Below are positions 11,875 to 22,711 of a stretch of 64,000 bases of DNA, piece after piece; positions within the stretch are counted from its first letter, which is position 1, and every line of letters starts with the position of its first letter. The notes below the pieces were generated by a model that had not been told where the DNA came from, ran no database searches, and saw only the letters and a list, made by a program, of their open reading frames with translations. The stretch is from Aquilaria yunnanensis (lineage: Eukaryota; Streptophyta; Magnoliopsida; Malvales; Thymelaeaceae), in assembly GCA_039654915.1 (NCBI GenBank), contig CM077597.1, forward strand, positions 78,308,001-78,372,000, in the 5' to 3' direction. A program made the translations under genes and the position numbers.

Positions 11875-13440
11875 GGATAAAATTCATTTGTGGTCCAAAA
11901 CTCTCATTTTATTATAAATGGGTCCCTAATCTTTATTACAGTTCTTGATCTCTCTATTTTTGTGTCAAAGGGAGTCCTTCTTCAATTTTATAATTAAAGT
12001 TAACAGAATCTCAGAAAAAATGACAACTTTGATCCCTATACTTTCTTCCTTCCACTTAAAGCACCATCAAATCTGTAGATTTAACACTTTCATCACCATC
12101 CACAAAGGCTCCCACCTCGCCAACTACATGGCCAACCGCACCCTCGCCGCCGATTGCCCTCAACTGTCCTCTCTCACTTAGTCGCCCTAAACCCCAAATT
12201 GGCCACGAAATATTCTAGAAGCATCAAGGCCAGTTCCACTCTTGGACAAATCTTCTGCCCAACTCCAAACAACATCTTTCTCCCAAATCCTCTGTCCAGC
12301 TCTTGGACCACTACCTTTAGGTACTCAAATCTTTATCCCCACCACCATCTTCATCTCCTCGAATAGCTTGTCTATGATTTTTGCATATTTCACCATCTTT
12401 GCCATGGTCGCCTGAAACTTCAATTGATTTTTCACTTCAATTACACAAATTCAACAAACAGCCAACGAGTTTCATGTGCCCAAAAGCTTAAATCAGCCCA
12501 GTAAACTTTCATAAAACATCTGGTACAAAAGCAAGAGTTTACCTTCAGGCAGGGTCTGGAGTCTCAGTAAGCCAAAAGGAATCCCATTAATAAAAATCGG
12601 ACTGGTTCACCTCTCATCTCCATTGACCGCTCTGAAAATCATAGTAACATCTGGAAAAGAAGCCGAGCCCCAACTAAAATAATCATCTACTTTCCTTCGG
12701 ACCTGGTGGCCGTTGTGCCTCCTGGAGGTGTACGGTGAGTCACCACCAGCATTAGAGTTATCGCCCCTATCCTTCTCGATAGCCTTGGTCAATTCAAGTA
12801 GTTGGCTTAGGGTTTTCCTGTGCATGTAATAGGCAAAGAAGATGACCAAAGAAGCAATAAATTGCGGAGGTTAACCGGTGATCAGAGAGTTAGAAATCGA
12901 CAATCCAAAATCTCTTTATTAAGAAACCCTAACACTGGAAGTGTTTTTTTGTTTTCATAGAGAGGGAAGGCAGAGAGTAGCAAGCTGATACACATTCGAC
13001 CAAGACAGGGATGATGAAATTGATTAATTTTCAAGACCGACCAAGATGGAATTAGGGTAGGGTTTGTGTGGGCAAATGTGTTGTTGATGCCGCTGAAGAG
13101 CTCATCGGGTGTGGGTCAAGACAGTAAAGGCCGACTGGAGTTGCAGCAGTAGAAATTATTGATCGACAGAGTGAGATCTGGGAGAGAGAGAGAGGGAGCG
13201 AGATGGTGGTCAGACTGTTAAACTTATTGACTTGAAGGTACTTTGGCTGGGAGGAAGAAACTACAGGGATCAAAGTTTGCATTTTTCCCAAGATTCCTTT
13301 AACATTAATTGTAAAATTGACAGAATAACCATGATTGGAACAAAATATAGCAGATTAGGGACATTAAGAGGACAAAATGAAAGTTAAGGACCCATTTACA
13401 ATAACATGAAAAGGTTAGGGATTAAAAATGCACTTTACCC
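11875..13440. mobile_element. Non-autonomous Mutator-like element with long TIRs (Pack-MULE) carrying an AMP deaminase exon
   Basis: The left end, from 11875 to about 12100, matches the reverse complement of the right end, about 13215-13440, over more than 200 bp with moderate divergence. Both read roughly GGGTAAA-T-CATTT, then AAATGGGTCC, then CTTTGATCCCTATA. Long TIRs around a non-transposase core that includes a host exon are the hallmark of Pack-MULEs. I did not find a clean 9-bp target duplication. No transposase is encoded. Confidence 0.75.
12543..12875 (-). pseudogene. Captured fragment of AMP deaminase exon 1
   Basis: The minus-strand translation shows a membrane-anchor-like stretch ending AYYMHRKTLSQLLELTKAIE, then GSASFPDVTMI, and after one in-frame TGA the stretch NGIPFGLLRLQTLPEG. 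It stops at a GT donor (GAAG/GTAAAC) at 12542-12541. This layout matches the N-terminus of plant AMP deaminase (EMBRYONIC FACTOR 1): membrane helix, then SLPDVT motif, then GIPxGLPRLHTLPEG. The catalytic domain is absent, so this is a captured exon, not a gene. The TGA probably replaces CGA (Arg). The piece lies between the long TIRs of the surrounding element. Confidence 0.75.
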
Positions 13441-13644
13441 AATATTCCAATAATTTCAAAAGGGCGAATGTTTTACATCCAATGACACTTGGTACCTGGC
13501 TTGAAAGGTTGGTATTTTTTTCCCCCAGATATTTCTTTTCTTCGGTTTATTTATATTAAGCTCCAGTTATATAATTTATGTTTGCATTAATATTTTTGTT
13601 TGTCAAGCTACTCACCAGGATCTAAAAGAAAATTTTTCTCAATC

Positions 13645-14000
13645 TCATTGATTTGTTTATAAAAAAAATAACGAATAAACCACTATATTTTAGACCCTGC
13701 TTGAATTAGTTATTAATGTTTTTTTTCAAATAAACACTAACATTACTTAAAATAGTTGCGTAAACTAATAACATTATTTAAATGACTCAATTTACCCACT
13801 CGACTTTTAAAATATCATAAAACTCCCCTATCAACTTTTTAAAATTGATAAAACAAATCCACTTTGTTTAAAATGATCCAAATAAGGCACCTTCCCTAAT
13901 TACACAATTCTACAACCATCTTCCTTAACTACATTTTCTGGGCACAATCTTTTTATTGTTGCTACTCCCGAATGATGTCTTGCTTATATTAGCAATTAAT
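13645..14000 (-). mobile_element. Dispersed non-autonomous repeat, copy 2
   Basis: This is the reverse-complement homologue of 1775-2165. It shares GTCGAGTGGGTAAATTG, AGTGGTTTATTC and GACATCATTCGG (read on the minus strand) in the same order. No coding capacity. It abuts the next TIR element and may have truncated its left TIR. Confidence 0.6.
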
Positions 14001-14149
14001 GACCCTTTGCTTTCCTTGCTCGAGAGCATCACCCGGTGCTTCATCTTTTCAATATCAACTTGAATCTCCACTACTGGCAGCAATGCATGGTGGTGATCAG
14101 ATGCTGATGGGTGTTGGACGATCTCCTGGATCTCCTGAATCCCCTACAT

Positions 14150-15400
14150 TGAATTTTACTACTAAATCAGATGGAAAAGACATGAAATTTATTAACACTA
14201 AAATAAATTTAAAATAAAATTTTGATCCTCAAACTTTTTCAATCAATAATTCTATACCTTAACTCTTCCTATTAACCATCATCACCCAATGCAAACTGAC
14301 CAAATTGCAGAAAAAGACTTCTAGGACGAACTTGTCAAAGCTGGAGATTTCCCCCAACATTTCAAACTAATTAGAAAATGTTTAATTAATAAATCTAATG
14401 ACCTTGTCTTACAACTTTCACTTTATTTCTTAATCAATACTACCAGATTTGTAAAAATAAGATCAAGGTCAAGAACACACAAATAAATCCATCAAATCAA
14501 TAAGATGAGACCAAAAAAGGACCGAATCGAAAAAAAAAATAATTAGGAATCAGAACTAATCTGTGCATTTGTTTCATTTTACCTCTTACAACAAGTGATG
14601 TACGGGCAATCTTTAGTGTAAGGATTGACACTGATTCCAATGGATCTAAAATAGTTATTGGTGTAATAAGGCCGGCTAACCGACTGAGTTGAGGGCGAGT
14701 TCGTCAAGTTTGGGACTAGGAACAATGACGGCCTTACCAACGCCCTTGATGTCACTGGCCCTAGTAGTGATCCTGTCATTGGATCTTTGACATCTGGGCA
14801 TGGCGGGAATAAAGGTGGCAGTTATAGTTTTAGAGGTGGCGGTGGCTACGCATCAGCGAGGGAGGTGTCATACTGAGAAGTGGCGGTGTAACCCTTCAAC
14901 CCGTCAGGCTTAAGTTTGACTGTCTTATTGATGCGGTGTTATATTGATGAAAGGAGGCATAGGTAGTAGTCCGGTTGGAGGAGAGGACGTGATTGATGGG
15001 TGAGAGGTTGATTGCTTCTAAGAAGTGGTAGACGGTAGAATGGAAGTTGCCGATGGAGAAAGCAACATTGCCTTTCGTTTTGGCTTCACCGACCATTGAT
15101 TTTATTGAAAATCAGACTTAGAAGAATGAAGGATGGAAAGGAAATTATAGGGCAATGGAGTCGTGGAAGGTATAAGATGAGAAGGGTTTAGGAGTACTGA
15201 TTGAAAAATTTTCAAAACCAAAATTGTTATTTTAAATTTATTTTAGCATTAATAAATATCATGTCATCATTTTTTATCCAATTTCATGGTGAAACTGACA
15301 AAAAGTACTCAATTGGGATACGTAATATGAAGTTAGATAGTTCAACACACCAAACTTAAAGGTCAAGTATCCATTTATGTTTACTTTAAAAAAAATTTGT
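14150..15400. mobile_element. Long-TIR element (Pack-MULE) carrying a HOP/STI1 fragment, copy A
   Basis: The left end around 14155-14265 (AAATTTATTAACACTAAAAT and following) matches the reverse complement of about 15200-15290, an inverted repeat of at least 100 bp. The right arm extends further than the left, so the left arm may be cut short by the adjacent repeat. The interior carries a decayed HOP/STI1 first exon and a GC-richer piece at about 14580-14790 that I cannot identify. Confidence 0.65.
14830..15096 (-). pseudogene. Captured HOP/STI1 (Hsp70-Hsp90 organising protein) 5' fragment, copy A
   Basis: The minus strand from an ATG at 15096 gives EAKTKGNVAFSIGNFHST, then FLEAINLSPINHVLSSNRTT and YASFHQYNTAS. 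After a frameshift it gives VKLKPDGLKGY. This is the order of the first TPR repeat of plant HOP/STI1 (KGNxAFSxGxF, NHVLYSNRSAAYAS, VELKPDWxKGYSRLG). The later TPR and DP domains are missing and the reading frame is broken, so it is non-functional as a co-chaperone. The sequence just upstream of the ATG also matches copy B, so some 5' UTR was captured too. Confidence 0.75.
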
Positions 15401-15529
15401 TGTTAAGACAAAATTGAAAAGATCTTTTAGGGTGCAAGAACATGGTGTGGAAGTTCAAGTGAAAAATCCGAATTTAAATTTATAGTTTTCAATGTAATGA
15501 TATTTTATATGATCTTGTCAACATAGTCA

Positions 15530-15722
15530 AGGGCTTGTTGATTGGGTCTTAACCCAATTGACATTTAGAACACTATAGTACGTCACTATCTAGGGTTCAA
15601 ATCCTGATTTATGCAAGAAATTGTTTTTCTTTGTAGTCGGTAGGTGAGTTTAGGTTGAGTTGGGTAGGGTGTAGGATATTTTAGATTGTTGAATATTTGT
15701 ATTTTTTTTTGTAGTCCCTAAT
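15530..15722 (+). mobile_element. Candidate tRNA-derived SINE
   Basis: The B-box-like motif GGGTTCAAATCC at about 15593-15604 is preceded by a degenerate A-box region near 15545-15570. It is followed by a G/T-rich body and a terminal T run near 15700-15711. This is the layout of plant SINEs. It has too many mismatches for a functional tRNA. Confidence 0.5.
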
Positions 15723-16264
15723 TCCCTATTAACTGAGATGGCATAATACTTTTATTTTGAGTCGACGTTCTTACTCTCAGTTGTTGCTTATGCTCTAATT
15801 TTCACAACAAATTGTTTGAAAGCCCTAATCCATTAGTCAGATGTTTTTTGAATTATTTATTTAAAAGGCTAATATGCCATTAACATCAAATAAGCAAACA
15901 AAGGCCATTTGGCTTATGGTAACAGGTGTGCCTATAATACCAAAAGGTTAAATATGTCCCCGATTGCTAGCTTCGTTGGCATGAAAGGATAGCAAACCTA
16001 GCATCAGTCAGTGTTCAACTCCCCATTCCCCTTTCTTGTACTGTACAATGTCATTTAGTTTGGTTCGATTGCCTTTTGGGTATCAAATAAGTCTGCATTT
16101 TCTTCATTAAATGCTATATAAATAGTTCTTTCAAGCCCTATATTTATGTAACTAATTTTGAGTATAAAAAAGGTTAAAGACACAATGCACCCATTTTGAT
16201 ATATTATAATCATGAAACCTATTTATGTTGCCCATATAATCAAATACTGCATTTTACCTCTTGC

Positions 16265-16930
16265 CATAGGTATAAGGCATGCAGTATACAAGATACTGTG
16301 GTATGTCAAAATGCCACATGGTATACTGTGATATACTGTGCTTACCGCTAATTTTTAAATTGTTTTGGATGATTTATTAATGTAATCATAGTATATCGTG
16401 CTTACTATAGGTATATCGAGAGTTAGAAATCTTTTTTTTATATATATTAATGTACCCCTTCACATACATACACACAATTGCTTGACTTTACAACTAAAGT
16501 TCTGTGACATGGGATGAATATGTTGTTTTTGCAAAATAAGTTAGGACGGAAGTATCATACTTTGAGCCACCTAGTAACTTAACGTGACATTAAAAAGTGT
16601 ATTATTATTACTAGAGTATCATTTCATTTTTTTTCTCATGCATTAGCAAATTAGTTTTTTTCTGAATAATATTTATTTTGTTTTATATATCCCTTTTTTG
16701 GGTTTCATGTAAAAAAATATCATCTTTTATTTTATATAAGGAAAATTATGTTAGAAATATTTAGGATACCTATATGTGAAAAAAAATCATATTTTATGTT
16801 TTTCATCTCAAAACTAATATTTTTTTTTTTGCAAAAATGGTAAAGGCATGTGATACTGTATATCATGTGATATATCTATAATTTAGTAGGTGCAGTATAT
16901 CTAACGATAATAATAATGAATACCTTGGTG
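16265..16930. repeat. Possible TIR element with GATACTGTATATC-type repeats
   Basis: The motif ATACTGT, in variants, recurs near both ends (about 16280-16350 and 16845-16905), partly in inverted orientation. The middle is AT-rich and anonymous. The boundaries are uncertain, and no coding sequence is visible. A degenerate tRNA-like stretch follows at about 16940-17020. Confidence 0.35.
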
Positions 16931-17479
16931 TTACCGCATTAGGCCAAGTGGTTGTTGGCTTTCATTCTAATAAGTGTTTATGGTTCAAGTTGATGTTGGT
17001 GCCAGTTCTTGGTTTTTATTGTTTTGGGAAAATTACCAAAACCCTTTGATGTATACACAAAATGCACTTGTGTCCTCTTTGTTTCAAATATGTACACTTA
17101 CCCCCTAGAAAGTTAACTCTATCATTCACCGTTATCACAAAACGGGAAAAATACCTGACTTTACTCTTGTAGCCTTCTTCCATATAAACTTTGGCCCACT
17201 AACTTCTACATCCATCAAGCTAACAACCTAGCCTAGGTGACAAATATGTTGCCAAAATTCAACACGTAAAATTGAAAGAAAAAAAAAACTACTGCGATTA
17301 AGCAAAAAATCCCTAAATCATCTGAGAATTCAAACCCTAATCTCCTACACCTGAATCTAAGCCCAAGAATCACAAGGCTGGGTTCAAATCTGCTTGTTTT
17401 TTCTCATTAAGAAACAAGATCAAAGAGTGATTTCTAATTTCTAATTTCTTTGCAGTCTACAATATGTCCATGAATTTGG

Positions 17480-17864
17480 TGTTACAAACACAAATATGAA
17501 AATGGTGCATAGAGGACACTATATCAAGTAAGAACTCTCCCAGTGCCTCGACAACTTTAACGGCCTTGCTATTTTGGCAATCCTCATCAAAATTCTACAT
17601 TGTTGACAGGTTCTAGCAAAATCTGTTGCTTGGGGAATATGCAATAATAGATTATAAGTATTGCTAGGATTGTATCGATTTTCATGTTGAATATGGAATG
17701 AAATATTTTCTATCTATTATTTTTCTCTTCATTCCTCTAAATTTCTTCTTCTAAATCTTCTCTTTCTCTGAATTCTATACTTTTTCTCTAATTTCTTCTT
17801 CTCCCATCTAATTTTTCTTTTGCTAGTTTGATCTGCAAGTAGTGCCAAATTTAGGCGTGCATCA
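17480..17864 (+). repeat. 5' LTR of the nested gypsy element
   Basis: 385 bp, TGTTAC to CATCA, immediately upstream of the primer-binding site. It is homologous to 19835-20245. The many differences between the two LTRs indicate an old insertion. Confidence 0.87.
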
Positions 17865-17866
17865 AA

Positions 17867-17878
17867 TGGTATCAGAGC
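17867..17878 (+). promoter_or_regulatory. Primer-binding site (initiator tRNA-Met)
   Basis: TGGTATCAGAGC is complementary to the 3' end of plant initiator tRNA-Met and lies two bases after the 5' LTR. Confidence 0.9.
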
Positions 17879-18289
17879 TATCACTCCTCAATATTGATCA
17901 CTCCATGTGCGGCAAAACAACAACTAATGATTTTCCCCAATAAAAGCCATAACCGACAACTCAGCAGGCTTGAACAAAATGGAAGCCTTGCGAGATGAAG
18001 ACATAAGGGAGATCAAAGAGAGTAACCTACAAATAAAGTCCCTGATTCAACAGATGTCTTAGGATCTTCGTGAGGCAAACACTAATTTATGGAAAGGAAT
18101 GAGACCATCAATACTAGTGCTAGGAAATGGGTTGAGTATTTCGTCGATGACTGTAGCTGATTTTAGGAATGGCCTCAAACAATAGGAGGGAGGAATTGAA
18201 CACTCTCCTAGTATCCATTACAGTAACACAACATCCATTGATGAAGATAATAGTTGTCTTACTCCTATGGCTACCAAATGTTTGGCAAA

Positions 18290-18735
18290 ATATTAGAACC
18301 AAGATTGTTCAACAATGATGAGGGGGGAGATGTAATGGAGTGAGGCTAAGATTGGTGGATTCAAGAAGTTAAATAAATATTTAGCATTGGTGACTCAACA
18401 AATTAAAGAGATTAGGCAGCAGGAATATTTTTAGGCTCTTAAAGACTAATTTATTAGTAACTTTTGTTCTGATTCTCTCGCTGAATTGATTAAACTTAAG
18501 CAGATAGGTTTAGTAAGACAGTATCAGAACTATTTTGATTTATTGTGTCGTATATCCAATATTATCGAGTAGCAGGGATTGATGCTTTTCTTGAATGGTA
18601 TTAAAGAGGAACTGCAGACTCCAGTTCATAGTTTTCATCTTGTCAACATTTAGCAGGCATAGGGATTGGCTAAGTTACAGAAGGCTACTTTATTGGCTTG
18701 GACTAAAAGGGTGAAATCCACTACTAAGGCATAGC
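18290..18735 (+). pseudogene. Decayed Ty3/gypsy gag fragment
   Basis: The plus-strand reading shows a retrotransposon-gag pattern: VRQYQNYFDLLCRISNII, then FLNGIKEELQTPVHSFHLVN and GLAKLQKATLLAWTKR. Frequent TAG codons stand where Gln (CAG) is expected, for example in GAG-TAG-CAG and TTTAGCAGGCATAGGG. No protease, reverse transcriptase or integrase is recognisable downstream. Confidence 0.75.
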
Positions 18736-19834
18736 CAGCGCCCCAGTACCAAGCATAGGGCATGGTTGGTCCTTTTCCAACCCCCAAGTTGTTGTTACCT
18801 TCCCCGCCAGTACTGAAGTCCATGCTGGGTCTTTCTCTTAATACATCTACAAAAAATTATGAGTGTTCTTCTCAACTTTAGGTGATAAATCTAATTCATT
18901 ATGTCTTTCCATCTATTCTCAATAAAGGACCAGAGCCTAAAAAGGTAGATGAAAACAGTTTATCTACTGTTGAAGTTGAGGCTTGCAAAGGAACTTGTGT
19001 GGGTAGTGTTGTTGAATTATGTGAATCAGATAATCGTATATCTATTTCCTATCCTGAAATTGACTCAAAGGCTACTAATCATGAAATGAAATTACTAGCT
19101 GAGAATGGAATTGAGGATAACCTAAGCATAACCATTAAGGATGATGTTTAGGTTGTTAAAGAATCAACACTAGTTAAGAGGGCTGAGGTTTCAATTATAA
19201 TCAATTGGTTATATTCCCATAGCTTCAAAGATGTTTATCTTGGTAAGGAAAGAATAAAAAAGCAGAGGTTGCCTAGTTGATTAATGATAATACAATAGTC
19301 TACAAATTGAAGGAGCACAAGATGCAAAAATGGGAGCAAAGGACTTATGTGATAGGTGTGGTTTTTAACAATTATAAGAATCATTCTATGGGTCAATTAA
19401 AAGAAAATGTCTCAATAGCTTTTTGATATAAAGCTGAAGTTTTGAATTCTTATAAAATGCCACGGGAATTTGAAGGCATGATAAAGGGCGACTACCTACA
19501 GTGTACTACCAACAAAGAATTAGGCATGCAAGTATTATTATTGAAAAAGAAAAATGGCCAACTAAGAGTTGGTTATGACTTGGAAGGAGTCGTTGGGCAG
19601 TAAGCATACATAGCCAACCAGAGTGCTCCAATTCCAAGAAGTGGACAAGGGTGATAGTGGGAAATATATCATTGAGCAACAATATTTTACAATGATAATG
19701 ATGAGTCTAATCACATCGGTTGCTCAAAAAAAAAATGAAGGTTTTTTTTTAAAAGTTCTTAAGTAAAGTAAGAAGGTAAAGAACAATGTTAGCACTTAAT
19801 CCTTGAGGACAAGGATCATTTGTGGAGGAAGTAT

Positions 19835-20245
19835 TGTTATGAGCACAAATATGAAAACTGTGTGTAAAGGACACTACATCAGACAGGAACTCTACAAGTG
19901 CATCGACAACTCTAATGGCTTTGCTACGTTGGCAATCCTTATCAAATTTTGTATAGCTAGTAAGTTCTAGCAAAATCTGTTACTTGGGTAGTAGTAGATT
20001 ATAAGTATTACTAGGATTGTATCAATTTTCATGTTGAATATGAAATGAAATTTGTATCAATTTTCATGTTGAATATGGAATGAAATATTTTATGTCTATT
20101 ATTCTCTCCGTCTTCCTCTGAATTTCTTCTTCTGAATCTTTTCCTTCTTTGAATTCTCTGCTTCTTTTCTAATTTTTTCTTCTTCCCTTTGATTTTTCTT
20201 TTGTCAGTTTGATCTGCAAATTGTGCCAAATTTAGGCGTGTATCA
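19835..20245 (+). repeat. 3' LTR of the nested gypsy element
   Basis: 411 bp, TGTTATG to TATCA. It is longer than the 5' LTR because of a short tandem duplication containing TATCAATTTTCATGTTGAAT. Confidence 0.87.
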
Positions 20246-20929
20246 TTTTGATGAGAAAAAAATGTCAGGAAAGTGTCGTATAAGAAACCAAGGTACATGG
20301 TTATCAATCGGAACCCTCTGTTTCACTATCATCACCGGTGTATTTGTCATCGCCACAATCTCTCTGGTAAACCTTTCTTTGACTTTCAAAAAAATGAACT
20401 GCTTAAAGCATTCTTGACCTCATTGTCCCCATTACAGACACAAAGCTGGCTCAAAGTCATGAAGGATTTTGTCTCTTGTTTCTCCATAAACTTGAATTCG
20501 AAAACCCCAATCACTCTATCTAATTCTTTGTTTCATAACTAACCTACTTGTTTTTTTGTCAAAGATCTCTTAGTTTGAATTTGAATTGCTAATTGTGATT
20601 GAATACTTTTTTTTGTGGTGTTTTTTGCCTTTTGGCGCTTTTCAAGTGATTGTTTTTTATTTGTTGGTTGAGAAATGGGAAGTAGAATGGAGGAAGACGG
20701 CAATGAAAATATTATCCAAGACCTCATAAAGCTTCCTCCAAATCATATGTGTATCAGCAACAATAACTTGGTAAGATTTTGATGTTACTTTGCATTGTAC
20801 TGATCTTCTTGTTCTTTGTTTTTATTCTCTTTAGTTTGTCTAGAAGGATGGAAGGTCATGGTGATGGCAAAAAAAAAAAAGCAAACCAAAGAAAAGACTT
20901 GGAAAATCAGAGAATAGAATGGAACCATG

Positions 20930-21063
20930 ACGAATGAAGAAGTGAGGATGTCTAAGGCAAAAGGTGGGAAATTAATATCGAGCACCTGATCGAAGACTTT
21001 GCAATTGTTGAAGGCGAAGTTGAATTTGGTATTGCAAGGGGAGCAAGAGAATTCAAAGTCCAT
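20930..21063 (-). pseudogene. Possible captured BTB/POZ (POB1-like) exon piece
   Basis: The minus-strand translation from an ATG at 21063 includes FAFNNCKVFDQVLDI. This resembles the FAFND-SNFSDR-LRI segment near the N-terminus of plant POB1-type BTB proteins. The match is short and I give it low weight. The location between long TIRs fits a captured exon. Confidence 0.3.
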
Positions 21064-21383
21064 GCTCAATCACTGGCTAGTCTTCCTCGGTCGATGGGTT
21101 GGCGGATGATGGTGGAGATGAGATCTCGATGGAGGTGGAGGTGGAGGTAGAGGAGTAGAGTAGGGAGGAATTGAGGGGGACGGGGGCTACCTTGTTAGAT
21201 GAAGAAGTTGGGGGGAAAAACTTTTAGGGAAGAAGTCTAGGAGGAAAAATTGGGTATTTTTTTTTCCTATCATAACAGTGGATAACGAAGTTAATTTTTT
21301 AAAAAGCAAGTGTAGATATTTGAAATAGGAAGGACACAAATGTAAATTTACCTATATCTTAAGAAGGGTGAGGTAGTTTTCCC

Positions 21384-22711
21384 AATTTTTTTTTCACTGT
21401 GGATCCAAGTTAAGGCTAGGTTTTTTTTTTTGTGTTTTTTTCAATTTTTTTGTTCTCCAACTTTTTTTTTTTCATTTTGTTGTTTTCCTCTATCAGTTTC
21501 ATGTTTGTGTTTTTGTTACAACTTATAATAACCCTTATTGTTTAACCTAATCTATATTTTACCCACCCTATTTTTTAAAAGCCACATTTTGCCCCACTTC
21601 TTTTATGTAGTTCGATAACAACTTCTGGAACTGTAATTTAAATTATAGAATAGTCATTTTTAGTAATTTCAATCTTTCTAATACATTTTATAGTCAATAA
21701 AAATTTTAAATTATCAATTTTTTTCTCTATAAATGCATTTTTCTCTCTCTAAATGTAAATTAGTATTTTTTAAATGTTAGCTAATTGTGAAAAGAATATA
21801 AAAAAAAATTGAAATTACTAAAACATAGTTACTAGACAGTCTACATTAGGCTTCAAACAATGTTGTTATGATCCCAATCTAGATTGTGGGATCCTACATC
21901 AGATATCATGAAATCCTGTTAGAAAGAAATAGGATCGATGATATAATATGATTGGGTAAGATTCTGATTATGATCGTAAGATTAATAGGATCTTTTGATC
22001 TTATTGGTCTTACTAGGTATTGATTTCCATTGGTTGCACTTATATTTTAACCCAAATTAGAAATTTAATTATTCCCATGTTACGTAAGTTGGGCTGTGCA
22101 AGTTGGTGTTCATATGACTTAAATTGTAAAGTAAGCTAAAAAACAGACTTTGAATAAATTTGAATAAGTTTAACGTTATTGTGTTAGTTATTTTTTTTTT
22201 ATTTATAAATATCCTTTAGACTTGTATTGATTATTGTGTTTGTTATATTAATGTATGCACTATTAGGGCTTGGGCTTTATTTGTTCTATAACACTAATTA
22301 TGTTGTATCATTATTCATGCTAATACTAGCATCCGTTGGACCAAAAGTATTGAAAGAAAAGGAGGAATTTTAGATACCATGTGTAGGTAATCATCAGCAA
22401 ATTTAGGGTAAACTACACCTGCAACTAGTAGGTTTCCCTCAATAACTTTCCGCCTAAGGTTTCAAATTTTGCATTCACTCTTTGCTTTTCTTTTTAAAAC
22501 ATCATTAGTCAATAGTTAATTAACAATAGAAAGAAGACTATTTTTTGCTAAGTAGAAATTTTTTTAATTTAAACTACTAATAAATACCAAATAAATAGTT
22601 ATTTCAAATATTAAATTAGTTTCTGGGAGATATACTTACTATATAATTAACTATAAGTATACCATATTAGTCATACTCTATTTAAGATAAAATAGTACTC
22701 CATCCAACTAA
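21384..22711. other. Anonymous AT-rich intergenic DNA
   Basis: No coding sequence or clear element boundary seen. A stretch around 21860-22030 has repeated GGATC/GATCC motifs in both orientations, perhaps an old TIR element. Confidence 0.4.

Larger units (their letters stand above)
17480..20245 (+). mobile_element. Small decayed Ty3/gypsy LTR retrotransposon nested in the TIR element
   Basis: The 5' LTR (17480-17864) and 3' LTR (19835-20245) both begin TGTTA and end TCA, and align along their length. The 3' copy has an extra internal duplication of about 35 bp near 20025-20085. The tRNA-iMet primer site TGGTATCAGAGC follows the 5' LTR. A purine-rich GGAGGAAG precedes the 3' LTR. The flanking pentamers TTTGG and TTTTG may be a mutated target duplication. 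The internal 2 kb has only gag-like remnants, so the element looks deleted and non-autonomous. Confidence 0.88.
17036..21383. mobile_element. Long-TIR (Mutator-like) element split by a Ty3/gypsy insertion
   Basis: The left end (17036-17190) and the reverse complement of the right end (about 21230-21383) align over about 150 bp: GGGAAAA-TACC, then TTGTGTCCT, TTTCAAATAT-TACACTT, AAGTTAACT and ACCGTTATC with substitutions. The outer element without the insert is about 1.6 kb, similar in size to the Pack-MULEs nearby. Its interior includes a possible host exon at about 20930-21063. Confidence 0.7.
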
